Origin: Enhygromyxa salina
Lineage (GTDB): Bacteria > Myxococcota_A > Polyangia > Nannocystales > Nannocystaceae
Reading direction: 5' to 3'
Length of the DNA: 64,000 nt
Assembly: GCF_000737335.2 (NCBI RefSeq)
Contig: NZ_JMCC02000015.1
Coordinates: 87,328 to 151,327, forward strand
In this document: in pieces, positions 49,218 to 57,886 of the stretch
How the letters are laid out: each line of letters opens with the position of its first letter
Numbering within the stretch: the stretch's first letter is position 1
Notes under the pieces: model-generated
Database searches by the model: none
Told to the model about the DNA's origin: nothing
Seen by the model: only the letters and a program-made list of their open reading frames with translations
Translations under genes and position numbers: made by a program

Positions 49218-49829
49218 GGCCAAGGTGAGAGCACAGGTTGCGCCGGACGGCGGCCCTCCAAAGTCAGAGGTTGGCCAAGGGCAGCGGTGTACAGTGCACG
49301 AACCTGAGAGGATCTCGTGTCGGTCCTGGCAGACCGGCACGCCGGCCGGGCACCATCCCTTGGTGTTCGGACGTCTTAAAGTCTGGCGTGGTGGGCTAGC
49401 TCCTGACGGTCACGTCTCGTGTGGAACTTGTACCTTCAGACGCTTGAGCGGCACCCGCATCGCCGCTGCCAGAGAGCCCAAAACATCCATCCCAGCACCG
49501 CCGATGGCGTCGCGGATCTTGTAGCTCTAGCTTCTCGACACGCCCGATGCTGTGGAGGACGATGACGGCGTGTGCCCGCTAAGGGTGATCAGGCGCCTCA
49601 ATTCCGCCCCCCGAAATCTCGGATCCCCTGGTGTACCGGGGCCTTCAGTGCGCCGGTCTCCCTGGGTCTCGTTCAACGTCGAAGTTTCAGGACATCGGGA
49701 CACCCAAAGGTGGCCCGCCCACGGGACGCTGTCCCGTGGGCGGGCCACTCTCGCGACCCCCGATCGCCCTAACTACGCAAGATCAATCAAACTTAAATCT
49801 GGCTCGGTCTTCGCTCTTGGCACTGCGTC
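49218..49829. other. 612-bp region upstream of recA with gene remnants and a hairpin
   Basis: The minus strand contains an open, protein-like segment ending SLAAAMRVPLKRLKVQVP near 49420 whose upstream frame is closed by a TAG, likely a remnant. Near its right end lies a perfect 18-bp hairpin. The recA promoter must lie between that hairpin and 49829; no -35/-10 or SOS box was recognised with confidence. Confidence 0.5.
49710..49748. terminator. Perfect 18-bp inverted repeat upstream of recA
   Basis: Arms GTGGCCCGCCCACGGGAC (49710-49727) and GTCCCGTGGGCGGGCCAC (49731-49748) with a 3-nt loop GCT. All 18 pairs match. No U-run follows, so it is a strong hairpin of uncertain role: insulator between the island and recA, or attenuator. 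Confidence 0.75.
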
Positions 49830-50915
49830 ATGGCACGCAACAAGCCAACCAACACAAGCTCCTCTCTCACCTCCAAACCAGACGACGACTCGCCGCTGCG
49901 GCAGACGGTTCGCAACACCGTGGCGTCGATCTGCGAGCGCTTTGGCAAGGGCGCGATCATGGCGTTGGGCGGCGATCCAGGTGATCAGCCGCGCTACGAC
50001 GCGGTCCCAACTGGCTCGCTCAACCTCGACGCTGCGCTGGGGATCGGCGGGCTCCCGCTCGGGCGCATCGTCGAGATCTACGGGCCCGAGTCCTCGGGCA
50101 AGACCACCCTCACGCTGCACCTGATCGCCGAAGCCCAGCGGCGCGGGTTGGTGTGTGCGTTCATCGACGCCGAGCATGCGCTCGACATCCACTACGCCAA
50201 GGCCCTGGGGGTGGATCCAACCGAGCTGCTCGTCAGCCAGCCCGACCACGGCGAGCAAGCGCTCGAGATCGCGGACTCGCTGGCGCGCACGGGCGCGGTC
50301 GGGCTGATCGTGGTCGACTCGGTCGCCGCGCTGATCCCCAAGGCCGAGCTCGAGGGTGACATGGGTGATCACCACCTCGGTCTGCAGGCCCGGCTGATGA
50401 GCCAGGCGATGCGCAAGCTGTCGGGCGTCGCCGCCCAGACCAACACGCTGATGGTGTTCATCAACCAGCTGCGCCACAAGATCGGGGTGACCTTCGGCAG
50501 CCCCGAGGTCACGACCGGCGGCAACGCGCTCAAGTACTACGCGAGCGTGCGCCTGGACATCCGGCGGATCGCCACGCTCAAAGACGGCGACACACCGATC
50601 GGCTCGCGCACGCGGGTGAAGGTGGTCAAGAACAAGTGCGCCCCGCCCTTTGCTCGGGCGGAGTTCGAGATCGCGTTTGGCCGCGGCATCGACCGCGAGG
50701 CCGAGGTCCTCGATCGCGGCTTGGAGGCCGGCGTGATCAGCAAGGCTGGCAGCTGGTTCTCGTGGGGGGATCGGCGGCTTGGCCAGGGGCGCAACAACGT
50801 GGTCACGTGGCTGCGCGAGAACCCGTCCGAACGCGAGGAGCTGGTCGCGGCAATGAGCGCGCCCAAGCCTGGGTTGGAGGCTGCTGACAAACAAAAGGAC
50901 AAGGCGGCGGCCTGA
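49830..50915 (+). CDS. recA: RecA recombinase
   Basis: A 361-residue RecA that forms filaments on single-stranded DNA for recombination and SOS induction. Walker A GPESSGKTT (about 90-98), FIDAEHALD, the LVSQPDHGEQALEI segment, VVDSVAALIPKAELEGDMGD (loop L1), FINQLRHKIGVTFGSPEVTTGG (loop L2) and LDIRRIATLK are all conserved. The N-terminus has an extra Ser/Asp leader of about 20 residues compared with the usual family start. Myxobacteria often carry two recA genes; whether this is the main copy is unknown. Confidence 0.97.
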   Translation: MARNKPTNTSSSLTSKPDDDSPLRQTVRNTVASICERFGKGAIMALGGDPGDQPRYDAVPTGSLNLDAALGIGGLPLGRIVEIYGPESSGKTTLTLHLIAEAQRRGLVCAFIDAEHALDIHYAKALGVDPTELLVSQPDHGEQALEIADSLARTGAVGLIVVDSVAALIPKAELEGDMGDHHLGLQARLMSQAMRKLSGVAAQTNTLMVFINQLRHKIGVTFGSPEVTTGGNALKYYASVRLDIRRIATLKDGDTPIGSRTRVKVVKNKCAPPFARAEFEIAFGRGIDREAEVLDRGLEAGVISKAGSWFSWGDRRLGQGRNNVVTWLRENPSEREELVAAMSAPKPGLEAADKQKDKAAA

Positions 50916-51189
50916 ACGGCCGCGTGAGCGGGGGCGGCTGCTGTCGGCCAGCAGCCGCCCCGCCCCACACCGCGGCGCTCGTACCAACAGCGCGTGTCCA
51001 GGGGGTGATAAACTCGGGCCAAGGTGCAGCTCGTGGACGAGCTGCAGACGATCGTCGCCGCTAGCGAGCGGCTGCTCGTCGGATTGCTCGCCGATCCCAG
51101 AACAGGCGCCAGTGATGCATGCGGGTGGTCATGACGGGAAAAGTCGTCGACAGGGAACCCGCAATGCGCAAGAATCCGGCGTTGGGGCG
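50916..51189. other. Intergenic region with a possible 36-codon frame
   Basis: From a GTG at 51024 to a TGA at 51132-51134 the plus strand encodes a protein-like stretch (VDELQTIVAASERLLVGLL). No ribosome site is visible. It may be a short peptide gene, a remnant, or chance. Nothing else is seen in this gap. Confidence 0.3.
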
Positions 51190-52575
51190 ATGATGATGAT
51201 GTTGACACGCAATCCCTGGATCCTACCTGCGTCGTTGTTGATCTGTGTTGGCGCCTGCTCGGTCGACGCCACGAGCGGCGACGGGCTGACCTTCAACGCC
51301 GAGAGCGCCAGCGCTGACGGCACGACCGGCGACGGCACAAACAGCAATAGCAATGGCAACACCAACAGCGACACCAACATGGGTGACGGTGACGGTGACG
51401 GCGACGGCGACGGCGATCCAGCGGGTGACGGCGACGCCGACAGTGGAACCATCTTCGACGTAGTCCCTGAGGACACCGGCGACGGCGACTTTGGCGAGTG
51501 CTGCGGTGAGGCCGAGTTCAGCTACATCTGGATCGCCAACAGCAGCCAGAGCACCGTCAGCAAGGTCAACACCCGGACCATGGTCGAAGAGGGCCGGTAC
51601 CTGACCAAGGCCGACGCCAACGGCAGCCCGTCGCGGACCTCGGTCAGCGTGGATGGCCGGGCGGTCGCGGTCGCCAATCGCCGCGGCGGCATCATCAAGA
51701 TCTGGGCGCGCGACGAGGACTGCGCGGGCCCCAACACCTCGACCGGCCCCAACGACGTCAAGCCGTGGGGCCAAGACGACTGCGTGGCCTGGTACACCGA
51801 CTTTCCTCAAGCCGCGAGCCAGCGCCCGGTCGCGTGGACAACCGGCGTGATGGACGAGGCCACCTGCGAGTGGAGCGAGCAGAAGATCTGGACGGCAGAA
51901 GGCCGCGGTGGCAACGGCGGGGCGTTTTGCAGCGACGACCGCATCTACGTGCACCGCCTCGACGGCGAGACCGGAGAGATCGAGGACACCATCGAGCTGA
52001 TGTACCCGTGCACGACCTTTGGCGTGTACGGCGGGGTCGTCGACGCCAACAATGACTTTTGGCTCACGCGGCTGTTCGAGGGCAGCCCCGGCGGGCTCCG
52101 CATCGACTTTGACACGCTGACCCACTCCGAGATGGGGTCGTTCTACGGCTACGGGATCGCCGTGGATCACCAGGGCAAGATCTGGGGTGGCACCGGCGTG
52201 CCCGGCAAGTGGGACCCCAACCTCAACAACTGGACGAGCATCAACGGCAATATCATGAACGCCGGGGTTGGCCTCGCAGAGGACAAGCAAGGTCGCATGT
52301 GGGTCGGCATCAACGGCGGCATTCAGGCCTTCGACGCAGAGTCGATGGCGTTTGGTCCCCAGGTCCTGTTTCCCAACGAGACGATCCAGTCCAAGGGCAT
52401 CAGCGTCGACGTGGACGGCTACATCTGGGCGATCCCCGACAACCAGAGCCGGGCCTACCGCGTGGACCCGGACGACCTCAGCTTCCAGTCAATCGATGGC
52501 TTCGTGGGCGCGTACACCTACTCGGACATGACGGGCGGCTCGCTGTACAACGTGGCCTGCAATCCCCCAGCGTAG
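51190..52575 (+). CDS. Lipoprotein with beta-propeller-like domain
   Basis: About 461 residues. Lipobox VGAC near residue 25, a Ser/Asn/Asp/Gly linker (about 30-110), then strand repeats of an NHL/SMP-30-like or YncE-like propeller (YIWIANSSQSTVSKVNTRT, SVSVDGRAVAVANRRGG, GKIWGGTGVPGKWD, GRMWVGINGGIQAFD, DGYIWAIPDNQSRAYRVD). Cys pairs near CCGEAEF and in the middle suggest disulfides. Four consecutive ATG codons occur at the start; the first, at 51190, is used. Surface binding role inferred; ligand unknown. Confidence 0.8.
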   Translation: MMMMLTRNPWILPASLLICVGACSVDATSGDGLTFNAESASADGTTGDGTNSNSNGNTNSDTNMGDGDGDGDGDGDPAGDGDADSGTIFDVVPEDTGDGDFGECCGEAEFSYIWIANSSQSTVSKVNTRTMVEEGRYLTKADANGSPSRTSVSVDGRAVAVANRRGGIIKIWARDEDCAGPNTSTGPNDVKPWGQDDCVAWYTDFPQAASQRPVAWTTGVMDEATCEWSEQKIWTAEGRGGNGGAFCSDDRIYVHRLDGETGEIEDTIELMYPCTTFGVYGGVVDANNDFWLTRLFEGSPGGLRIDFDTLTHSEMGSFYGYGIAVDHQGKIWGGTGVPGKWDPNLNNWTSINGNIMNAGVGLAEDKQGRMWVGINGGIQAFDAESMAFGPQVLFPNETIQSKGISVDVDGYIWAIPDNQSRAYRVDPDDLSFQSIDGFVGAYTYSDMTGGSLYNVACNPPA

Positions 52576-52584
52576 GCCATGCTA

Positions 52585-52902
52585 GTCATGACCCCCACAT
52601 AGACCTTAGACTTCGCCGACTGCAGCCGCTGCCGCGTCTGGTCGCTTCGCTCCTCGGGGCCGTTTGTTCGCAAAGGCATGTGTGGCCCCCTAGAGCGCCA
52701 ATCAGTTTGAATTCACGACGCCAGGCACATCTGGGACCGCCCCTGCCGTTGTCGGTCGGCGCTCGCAGTATGCCGGATACAGCTTCGGCCTCCCTCCTAG
52801 GCAGGAACGGCCCCAGACGCACCTGACGACGCGACTCCAAACTGATCGGCGCTCTAGCAGGGGGCTCTGAGCGCATTTCCTGCGTCCATGTGGGGTCATG
52901 AC
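52585..52902. mobile_element. About 318-bp nested palindromic element
   Basis: Outer ends GTCATGACCCCCACATAGAC and the inverse of GTCATGACCCCACATGGAC; inner pair AGAGCGCCAATCAGTTTG (52692-52709) and CAAACTGATCGGCGCTCT (52838-52855); a third imperfect pair in the centre (CTGGGACCGCCCCTGCC). It fills the whole space between two convergent lipoprotein genes. No coding capacity. The left arm resembles sequence at 57119-57207 and, more weakly, at 47640. Confidence 0.8.
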
Positions 52903-52908
52903 CAGCTT

Positions 52909-53865
52909 CTACTGCACCTCGACGGTGATCTGATCGTAGATGATCACGCTCTGGTTGGGATACGGCAGGTGATCGCTGTACTGGAGCCCAACCGAGAACG
53001 TGAACGTGCCGGCCTCTGTGAACCGATTCGCGGGGATCGTCGCGGTCGCCGTGGTCCCGCTGACGTCAACGTTTTCACCGGGCCGGAGGCTGAGCACGTA
53101 GTCGCCGTTGCAGGTGATCGCGTTGCCCAGACACGCCGGGTAGTCCGCCAGCATGTACACGTGCGCGTGGCCTTGGGGCACGACCGCGCAGGCCGGAAGG
53201 CACATGGCGGCGTCGGGGCCCCAGGGATCGCATGGATCGTCGACGCGGCAGTCTTCGCTGGTCTCGACAAACGCGAAATTGCGCGCGGCGACGGTGACCT
53301 CGAGCGGCTCACCGAGCGCGTGGACGTAGCCCGGCAGCGGCGAGACGATCGCCGCTTGCGGCCGCATGGGGTTCTCGTCCTCGAGGTAGAACACGGCAGA
53401 GCCGGTCGCGCTGGGGTTGGTGTAGGGCGTGCCGTCGCCGTAGACGGCCTGGACCAGCAACCGATGGGCCCCAGGCGCGAGCGAGCTGATGTCGAGCTGG
53501 GCCCCCTGCGCGATGATCGAGGTGGTCGAGATCTCGGTGCCCGCGATGCTGACCAGCAGCTTGCCGTCGCCCTCGGTGTGGGCGTTGCTGTCGGTGATGT
53601 TCAGACCCTCGGTGGCATAGTTCACCGTGAGCAGGTCGGTCCCAAATTGCAGGTTCTGCAGCGGCTCGGGCCCGGTCACGCGGACCTGCGGGCCGCTGTC
53701 GTCGACGCAACGAAACTGCGAGCAAACCTGGGTCTTGCCGCACTCGCTGTCGGTCTGGCAGTAGTAGACATCCGACAGGGTCTCGTCGAAGTCAGCGGTG
53801 TAGCAGGCGACCACGCCACCAAGCGCGAGCGTGGCAGGCAACACGAGAGCGAGTGAGCGATGCAT
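52909..53865 (-). CDS. Cysteine-containing lipoprotein of unknown function
   Basis: About 318 residues. Lipobox GVVAC (Cys21), then CQTDSECGKTQVCSQFRC, a compact Cys knot as in other lipoproteins here. Two or three beta-sandwich domains follow (TGPEPLQNLQFGTDLLTVNY; IVSPLPGYVHALGEPLEVTV; GTFTFSVGLQYSDHLPYPN). No enzyme motif is visible. The ATG at 53865 begins the signal peptide. Its stop end borders the palindromic element, and a TPR protein gene lies 13 bp upstream, so the two are probably co-transcribed. Confidence 0.78.
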   Translation of the reverse strand: MHRSLALVLPATLALGGVVACYTADFDETLSDVYYCQTDSECGKTQVCSQFRCVDDSGPQVRVTGPEPLQNLQFGTDLLTVNYATEGLNITDSNAHTEGDGKLLVSIAGTEISTTSIIAQGAQLDISSLAPGAHRLLVQAVYGDGTPYTNPSATGSAVFYLEDENPMRPQAAIVSPLPGYVHALGEPLEVTVAARNFAFVETSEDCRVDDPCDPWGPDAAMCLPACAVVPQGHAHVYMLADYPACLGNAITCNGDYVLSLRPGENVDVSGTTATATIPANRFTEAGTFTFSVGLQYSDHLPYPNQSVIIYDQITVEVQ

Positions 53866-53878
53866 CTTGGGGTTGTCC

Positions 53879-54748
53879 TTAGAAGCGGCCTTGAACGAGC
53901 AGGCCCGCGTGGCCAGACCCAAAGCTGGGGACCAGCGTGGCGTGGGCACCGGCGGCCTTGTTCTTCTTGACGAGGCCGACCGCGAGCAAGGCGACGCCCG
54001 TGAGCGCGACCGCGCCGCCCACGGAGATCGTCAAGACCTGGTTGAGCTGGGCCGTGTTGCCGTTGGAGTCGATCGTGCGAGCTTGCTCGAGGGTCACCCG
54101 CTCGGGGTTGCCCCCGTTGTACACGCTGTCGAGCTGGCTGGAGGAGTCGCTGGCGCGCAGGCCAAAGATCACGCCCCCGATCGCAGCGACGCCGACCCCG
54201 ACGCCCGTGAGTACGCCGCCCGTGATGATCAGGCCGCGACCCGGTTTGCGATCGGGCTCGGGCTCGGGCTCGGACAGCGGCGCTTCGATCACGACCGGCG
54301 GCTGCGTTTCTGGCTTGGCCGCCTTGGCCGCCTTGGCCTTCTCGCGCTCGATCTGCTCGTTGATGCGCTGGATCTTGTTCTCGGTGTTGACCTGGTCCGC
54401 GGGCTGCTCATCGAACGCGCTCATGTACGAGCGCAGGTAGGCCTCATAGGAGATCACGGCCTGCTCGAGGTTGCCGAGCGCCTCTTGGCAAAGCCCAACA
54501 TTGTAGTGAAACACCGGCGAGGGGTAGAGGCTCTGGGCGTCGAGAAACAGCTGCAGCGCCTCGCTGTAGTTGCCGGCGTCATAGGCCGCCTTGCCGTCGC
54601 CGTAGGCCTTCATGGCCCGCTGCTCCGTGTCGATCTCGGGCTTGGCCTCCGCTTCGGCTGGGGCCGCGATCGCCAAGCCGGGGAGTGACCCGGTGACCAA
54701 GCAAACACCAACGGTCAGGGCGAGCGTGCAGAGTTTGGATTCGTGCAA
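53879..54748 (-). CDS. Exported TPR protein with two membrane helices
   Basis: A 289-residue protein: signal peptide (1-28), tetratricopeptide repeats at about 45-110 (AMKAYGDGKAAYDAGNYSEA, FHYNVGLCQEALGNLEQAV), a charged linker with EPEPEPD, then two membrane helices (about 175-197 and 240-262). This layout is common in myxobacterial envelope proteins of unknown role. ATG at 54748. It is first in a probable two-gene unit with the downstream lipoprotein. Confidence 0.82.
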   Translation of the reverse strand: MHESKLCTLALTVGVCLVTGSLPGLAIAAPAEAEAKPEIDTEQRAMKAYGDGKAAYDAGNYSEALQLFLDAQSLYPSPVFHYNVGLCQEALGNLEQAVISYEAYLRSYMSAFDEQPADQVNTENKIQRINEQIEREKAKAAKAAKPETQPPVVIEAPLSEPEPEPDRKPGRGLIITGGVLTGVGVGVAAIGGVIFGLRASDSSSQLDSVYNGGNPERVTLEQARTIDSNGNTAQLNQVLTISVGGAVALTGVALLAVGLVKKNKAAGAHATLVPSFGSGHAGLLVQGRF

Positions 54749-54775
54749 GTCAGCAGATCTCCCGCGCAGACTATA

Positions 54776-56050
54776 TCAGCGGCGCTGGTATACGGCCACG
54801 CGCAGGTATTGGCCCTCGTCGTGGCCCGGGGCGATCGGATGGTCGAATCCTGCCCCCCAGCGGGCGATGCGAGCCATTCGAATGGAGCCAGACGCGTCGA
54901 GCACCGCACGTTCGAGCTCGTCCCAGCCAAGGTGGTGACTGCACGAACACACCGCAATGACCCCGGCGTTGGCGAGCCGCGGCAACACCCGGGACAGCGT
55001 GCGGGCCATTGCTTTGACTGCCCGCGGGAGATCTCGCCTGCTGCTGGCGATCTTCGGTGGATCGAAGATCACGGCGTGAAACGGGCCCGCGACCGTCGGT
55101 TCGTCGAGCCGCGCGAGATCGCCAAACATGTCGGCGGCGACGGTCTGGATCTGATCCGATACCTGGTTGGCGATCGCGTTGCGCCGCAGATGCTCGAGCA
55201 CGGTCGCGCTCTGATCCACGGCGACCACTCGCGCGCGCGGGCACGCAGCCGCGACCGCGATCGAGAACCCGCCGACGTGGCAGCCGAGATCGAGCACCCG
55301 CGGGGTGTCGACCGAGCGGGCGGCCACGAGCTCGGCGAAGCGCCGACGGTTGTCGCGTTGATCGTGATAGGCGCCGGTCTTTTGCACCGCCGGGGCTGAT
55401 GATGATGGCTCCGCGCGCCCGCTCGGGGCGCGGAACGGGGCCGTGAACACGCTGCCGTGCTCGCGCCACTCGAGCGCGCTGGGCCCGGTGCCCAACCCGT
55501 CGCGCGCGTGGATCTCGAGCCCGGCCGCGAACCCTTCGCGCGCGGCCGCCGAGTCGGCCATCAGCAGGATCTGTCCCCCGGGCAGCGGCGCGTGCTCGCT
55601 CAGCCACGCGAGAATGGCCTGGCGACGGGCAGCGATCGGCGCCGTCGTGATCTGCACGACGCGCCACTCACCAAAGCGATCGACGACCAACCCCGGGACG
55701 CCGTCGCCCTCGCTGTTGACCTCGCGGTATCCAGTCGTGACCTGGCTTGCCAAGTTCGACGCGTGCGAAAATCCCAGGCCCTCGCGCCCGGCGAAGGCCG
55801 CCGCCAAGCGCCGCTCGAGCCAGTCCGCGGGGGGTGGCTTGGGGCCCGTACTCAGCACCCGCAGCAGGATCCGCGACTCGGGCGAGTACAGGCCGTGCGC
55901 CAACACCTGGCCGCGATGATCCACGAGCTCGGCGACCGCCATGGGATCTGGCGGCCCGAGCACCCGCGCGACCTGTCGGTCCCGGATCCATCGGTTTCGA
56001 CCCGGATCGATCCGGCCCGCGTCTCGACGCAGCTCGATGCGCACGGCCAT
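54776..56050 (-). CDS. Class I SAM-dependent rRNA methyltransferase (RlmI-like)
   Basis: A 424-residue protein of the PUA-linked methyltransferase group that makes m5C in 23S rRNA. N-terminal PUA-like region (about 1-75), then the family motif KTGAYHDQRDNR, SAM-binding DLGCHVGGFS, FDPPK (motif IV) and CSCSHH, which carries the catalytic cysteine of m5C enzymes. The usual KTGFFLDQR reads KTGAYHDQR here, a small deviation. Site on rRNA inferred only from family. ATG at 56050. Confidence 0.9.
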   Translation of the reverse strand: MAVRIELRRDAGRIDPGRNRWIRDRQVARVLGPPDPMAVAELVDHRGQVLAHGLYSPESRILLRVLSTGPKPPPADWLERRLAAAFAGREGLGFSHASNLASQVTTGYREVNSEGDGVPGLVVDRFGEWRVVQITTAPIAARRQAILAWLSEHAPLPGGQILLMADSAAAREGFAAGLEIHARDGLGTGPSALEWREHGSVFTAPFRAPSGRAEPSSSAPAVQKTGAYHDQRDNRRRFAELVAARSVDTPRVLDLGCHVGGFSIAVAAACPRARVVAVDQSATVLEHLRRNAIANQVSDQIQTVAADMFGDLARLDEPTVAGPFHAVIFDPPKIASSRRDLPRAVKAMARTLSRVLPRLANAGVIAVCSCSHHLGWDELERAVLDASGSIRMARIARWGAGFDHPIAPGHDEGQYLRVAVYQRR

Positions 56051-56077
56051 CTCGCGGGATGCTACCCGTGGACCACA

Positions 56078-57118
56078 ATGGGGGCTATGTTCGGCGCCGT
56101 GTGGAAGCCACTCACGCTCGTGCTGCTGCTCGCCGCGCCGCCGGTCTCGGATGACCCGGCGCCCGTGCCCGCGGGCGAGGCTGAGGGCCCAGCCGCCCCG
56201 CCATCAAAGGTCGAGGGGCCAGCCGCGGTCGACCCCGACGCTCCCGATGCCCCCCCGCCTGACGCACCTCCGCCCGCGCTGAGCCCGGATCCCGAGCAGC
56301 CCGGCGCGTCGTCATCGATCCCGCCAAACTCGCGCGGCGGCTCCGGTGGATCACCGTGGGGCACTCCGGCCTCGCCCACGACGTCCCCGAGCCCAGGCCC
56401 AAGCCCAAGCCCGGGCTATCCCCCGCCCGCCGAGTACGAGTACCCCGAGCGCGACCTCGCTGATCTGCCCTTCGGCGCGACCGCGGCCCGCAAGTCGGCG
56501 GTGCAGCGCAACAACGACGTGCTCGTCCGCCCCTTCAATCGCCCGGTCTACTCGATCGCGGCCTCGGGTCGGTTCGGGACCTTGCTCGGTGGCGGCACCG
56601 ACATCATGCAGCCGTTCGGCTACGGCTTCGCCGCCCAGCTGCGCATCCACTTCGCCGCCGTGGTCAGGTCGCGGTTTGGCGTGGAGGTCCACGCGGGCCA
56701 CACCCGGTTCAGCCAGCGCAAGTCCTACGAGGGCTTCGACGAGAGCAGCCCGATCACGCGGACCACGTTGCTGACCGACACGGACTTCAGCGCCGGGCCC
56801 TCGATGCAGATCCCGCTTGGACCGCTGTTTTTGCAGTTTGGCGGCAGCGCTGGCGTGGCGCTGTCGACCCTGTTTCGTCCGCAGTCGGCCGAGGTCAGCG
56901 ACGACGAGCAGGTCAGCACGAGTAACTTCATGTTGCGCGGCGGGGCCAGCATTGGCGTGCCCGTGCTCAATCGTCACGGTCTGACGATTGGCGCTGGGGT
57001 GCATCACATCTTCTCGCCTCGCGAAGTCGTGATCGATCCACAGGCCGCCGAACCCGAGACGACCCGCCCATTCGGAACCTGGCTAGAGGTCCTACTGGGC
57101 TACCAAATTTGGTTTTAG
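56078..57118 (+). CDS. Outer-membrane beta-barrel protein with proline-rich N-terminus
   Basis: About 346 residues. Signal peptide, then a Pro/Asp/Ser/Gly-rich region (about 20-125, PSPGPSPSPGYPPPAEYEYP), followed by alternating aromatic strands (GYGFAAQLRIHFAAVV, FLQFGGSAGVALSTLF) that end in VLLGYQIWF, the C-terminal aromatic signature recognised by the BAM complex. An 8- to 10-strand barrel is predicted. Divergent from the methyltransferase gene with only 27 bp between the starts. Confidence 0.82.
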   Translation: MGAMFGAVWKPLTLVLLLAAPPVSDDPAPVPAGEAEGPAAPPSKVEGPAAVDPDAPDAPPPDAPPPALSPDPEQPGASSSIPPNSRGGSGGSPWGTPASPTTSPSPGPSPSPGYPPPAEYEYPERDLADLPFGATAARKSAVQRNNDVLVRPFNRPVYSIAASGRFGTLLGGGTDIMQPFGYGFAAQLRIHFAAVVRSRFGVEVHAGHTRFSQRKSYEGFDESSPITRTTLLTDTDFSAGPSMQIPLGPLFLQFGGSAGVALSTLFRPQSAEVSDDEQVSTSNFMLRGGASIGVPVLNRHGLTIGAGVHHIFSPREVVIDPQAAEPETTRPFGTWLEVLLGYQIWF

Positions 57119-57207
57119 ACCCCCACAGGCGCCTTCGCACTTCGCAGGTCACTCGCTTCGCTCGCTCCCGATCGGCTGGCTGTCCGCGGGGGCATGTGTG
57201 GCCCCCT
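57119..57207. repeat. Left-arm relative of the 318-bp palindromic element
   Basis: Starts ACCCCCACAGGCGCCTT directly after the barrel gene stop and ends GGCATGTGTGGCCCCCT. These start and end blocks match 52591-52691 (ACCCCCACATAGACCTT and GGCATGTGTGGCCCCCT), with a shared TCGCTTCGCTC in the middle. It looks like half an element or a related one. Confidence 0.65.
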
Positions 57208-57270
57208 CGAAGGGGGCTCGATTCGCTCGCGCGAACATCTCTGGGGGGCTCGATTCTCGAGCGAGCATCT

Positions 57271-57345
57271 GTTTTCAGCTCGGGCGAGGGCTTCTCGCCC
57301 GCTTGCGGACGCCTTCCTCGACTGGTTCACCGTGGGCAGCGAACT
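57271..57345. repeat. CGGGCGAG-hairpin repeat with downstream block (copy a)
   Basis: GTTTTCAGCT then the hairpin CGGGCGAG (57281-57288), loop GGCTT, CTCGCCCG (57294-57301), followed by GGTTCACCGTGGGCAGCGAA at 57324. The same order recurs at 57796-57850. Repeated GGGCTCGATTC blocks lie on both sides (57219, 57239, 57350). Confidence 0.8.
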
Positions 57346-57373
57346 CTGGGGCTCGATTCGCTTGGCGAACGCC

Positions 57374-57643
57374 TCAGCCGGCAATGGCGGCTGCGGGCTG
57401 GCTGGATCGGATCCGCAGGCGGTACACGCTATTTTCGGTCTCGACGTAGAGCACCTCTTCGTCGGAGGTTGTCAGCACGCGACGGACCGACGTCGTGACC
57501 ATGCGTCGGCCATTGGGATCCCGAAACAACACCATGCCCCGACCCACGACCGGGGTGGACAGCAGGTAGCCCTCGTAGATCCGGCCGACCGTGGACGTGT
57601 TCGACGAACAGTCCCGGGCAGTTCGGATCTTCGTTGCGACCAC
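57374..57643 (-). CDS. Small protein of unknown function inside the repeat cluster
   Basis: About 89 residues from a GTG at 57643. The sequence is not repeat-like but reads as a compact domain (CSSNTSTVGRIYEGYLLS, RGMVLFRDPNGRRMVTTSVR, EEVLYVETENSVYRLRI), with the alternating pattern of a small beta barrel. An in-frame upstream extension to 57835 crosses the repeats and is not believed. Family not recognised. It lies upstream of no clear partner; on the same strand follows only the barrel gene's 3' side. Confidence 0.6.
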   Translation of the reverse strand: MVATKIRTARDCSSNTSTVGRIYEGYLLSTPVVGRGMVLFRDPNGRRMVTTSVRRVLTTSDEEVLYVETENSVYRLRIRSSQPAAAIAG

Positions 57644-57795
57644 CGACAGCACCGTCTCGTAGAGTATCGCCAGGGCCGCAAGGGCGCCACGGCATTTTTG
57701 TGGCTCGATCCTGCGCGGCTGGCTTGCTCTTGTCTGGCGCGCGGGCGCCAAGCGAAGGTCTGATTGGTCCAAATGGCATGTGGACGGATGTGGGA

Positions 57796-57872
57796 CAGCT
57801 CGGGCGAGGGCTTCTCGCCCGCTAGTCCGGTTCACCGTGGGCAGCGAACTGTTTTCAGCTCGGGCGAGGGCT
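57796..57872. repeat. CGGGCGAG-hairpin repeat, copies b and c
   Basis: Copy b: hairpin arms CGGGCGAG 57801-57808 and CTCGCCCG 57814-57821, then GGTTCACCGTGGGCAGCGAA at 57829. Copy c follows at once (GTTTTCAGCTCGGGCGAGGG, 57851) but is truncated before its second arm. Confidence 0.8.
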
Positions 57873-57886
57873 GGTTCACCGAGGCA

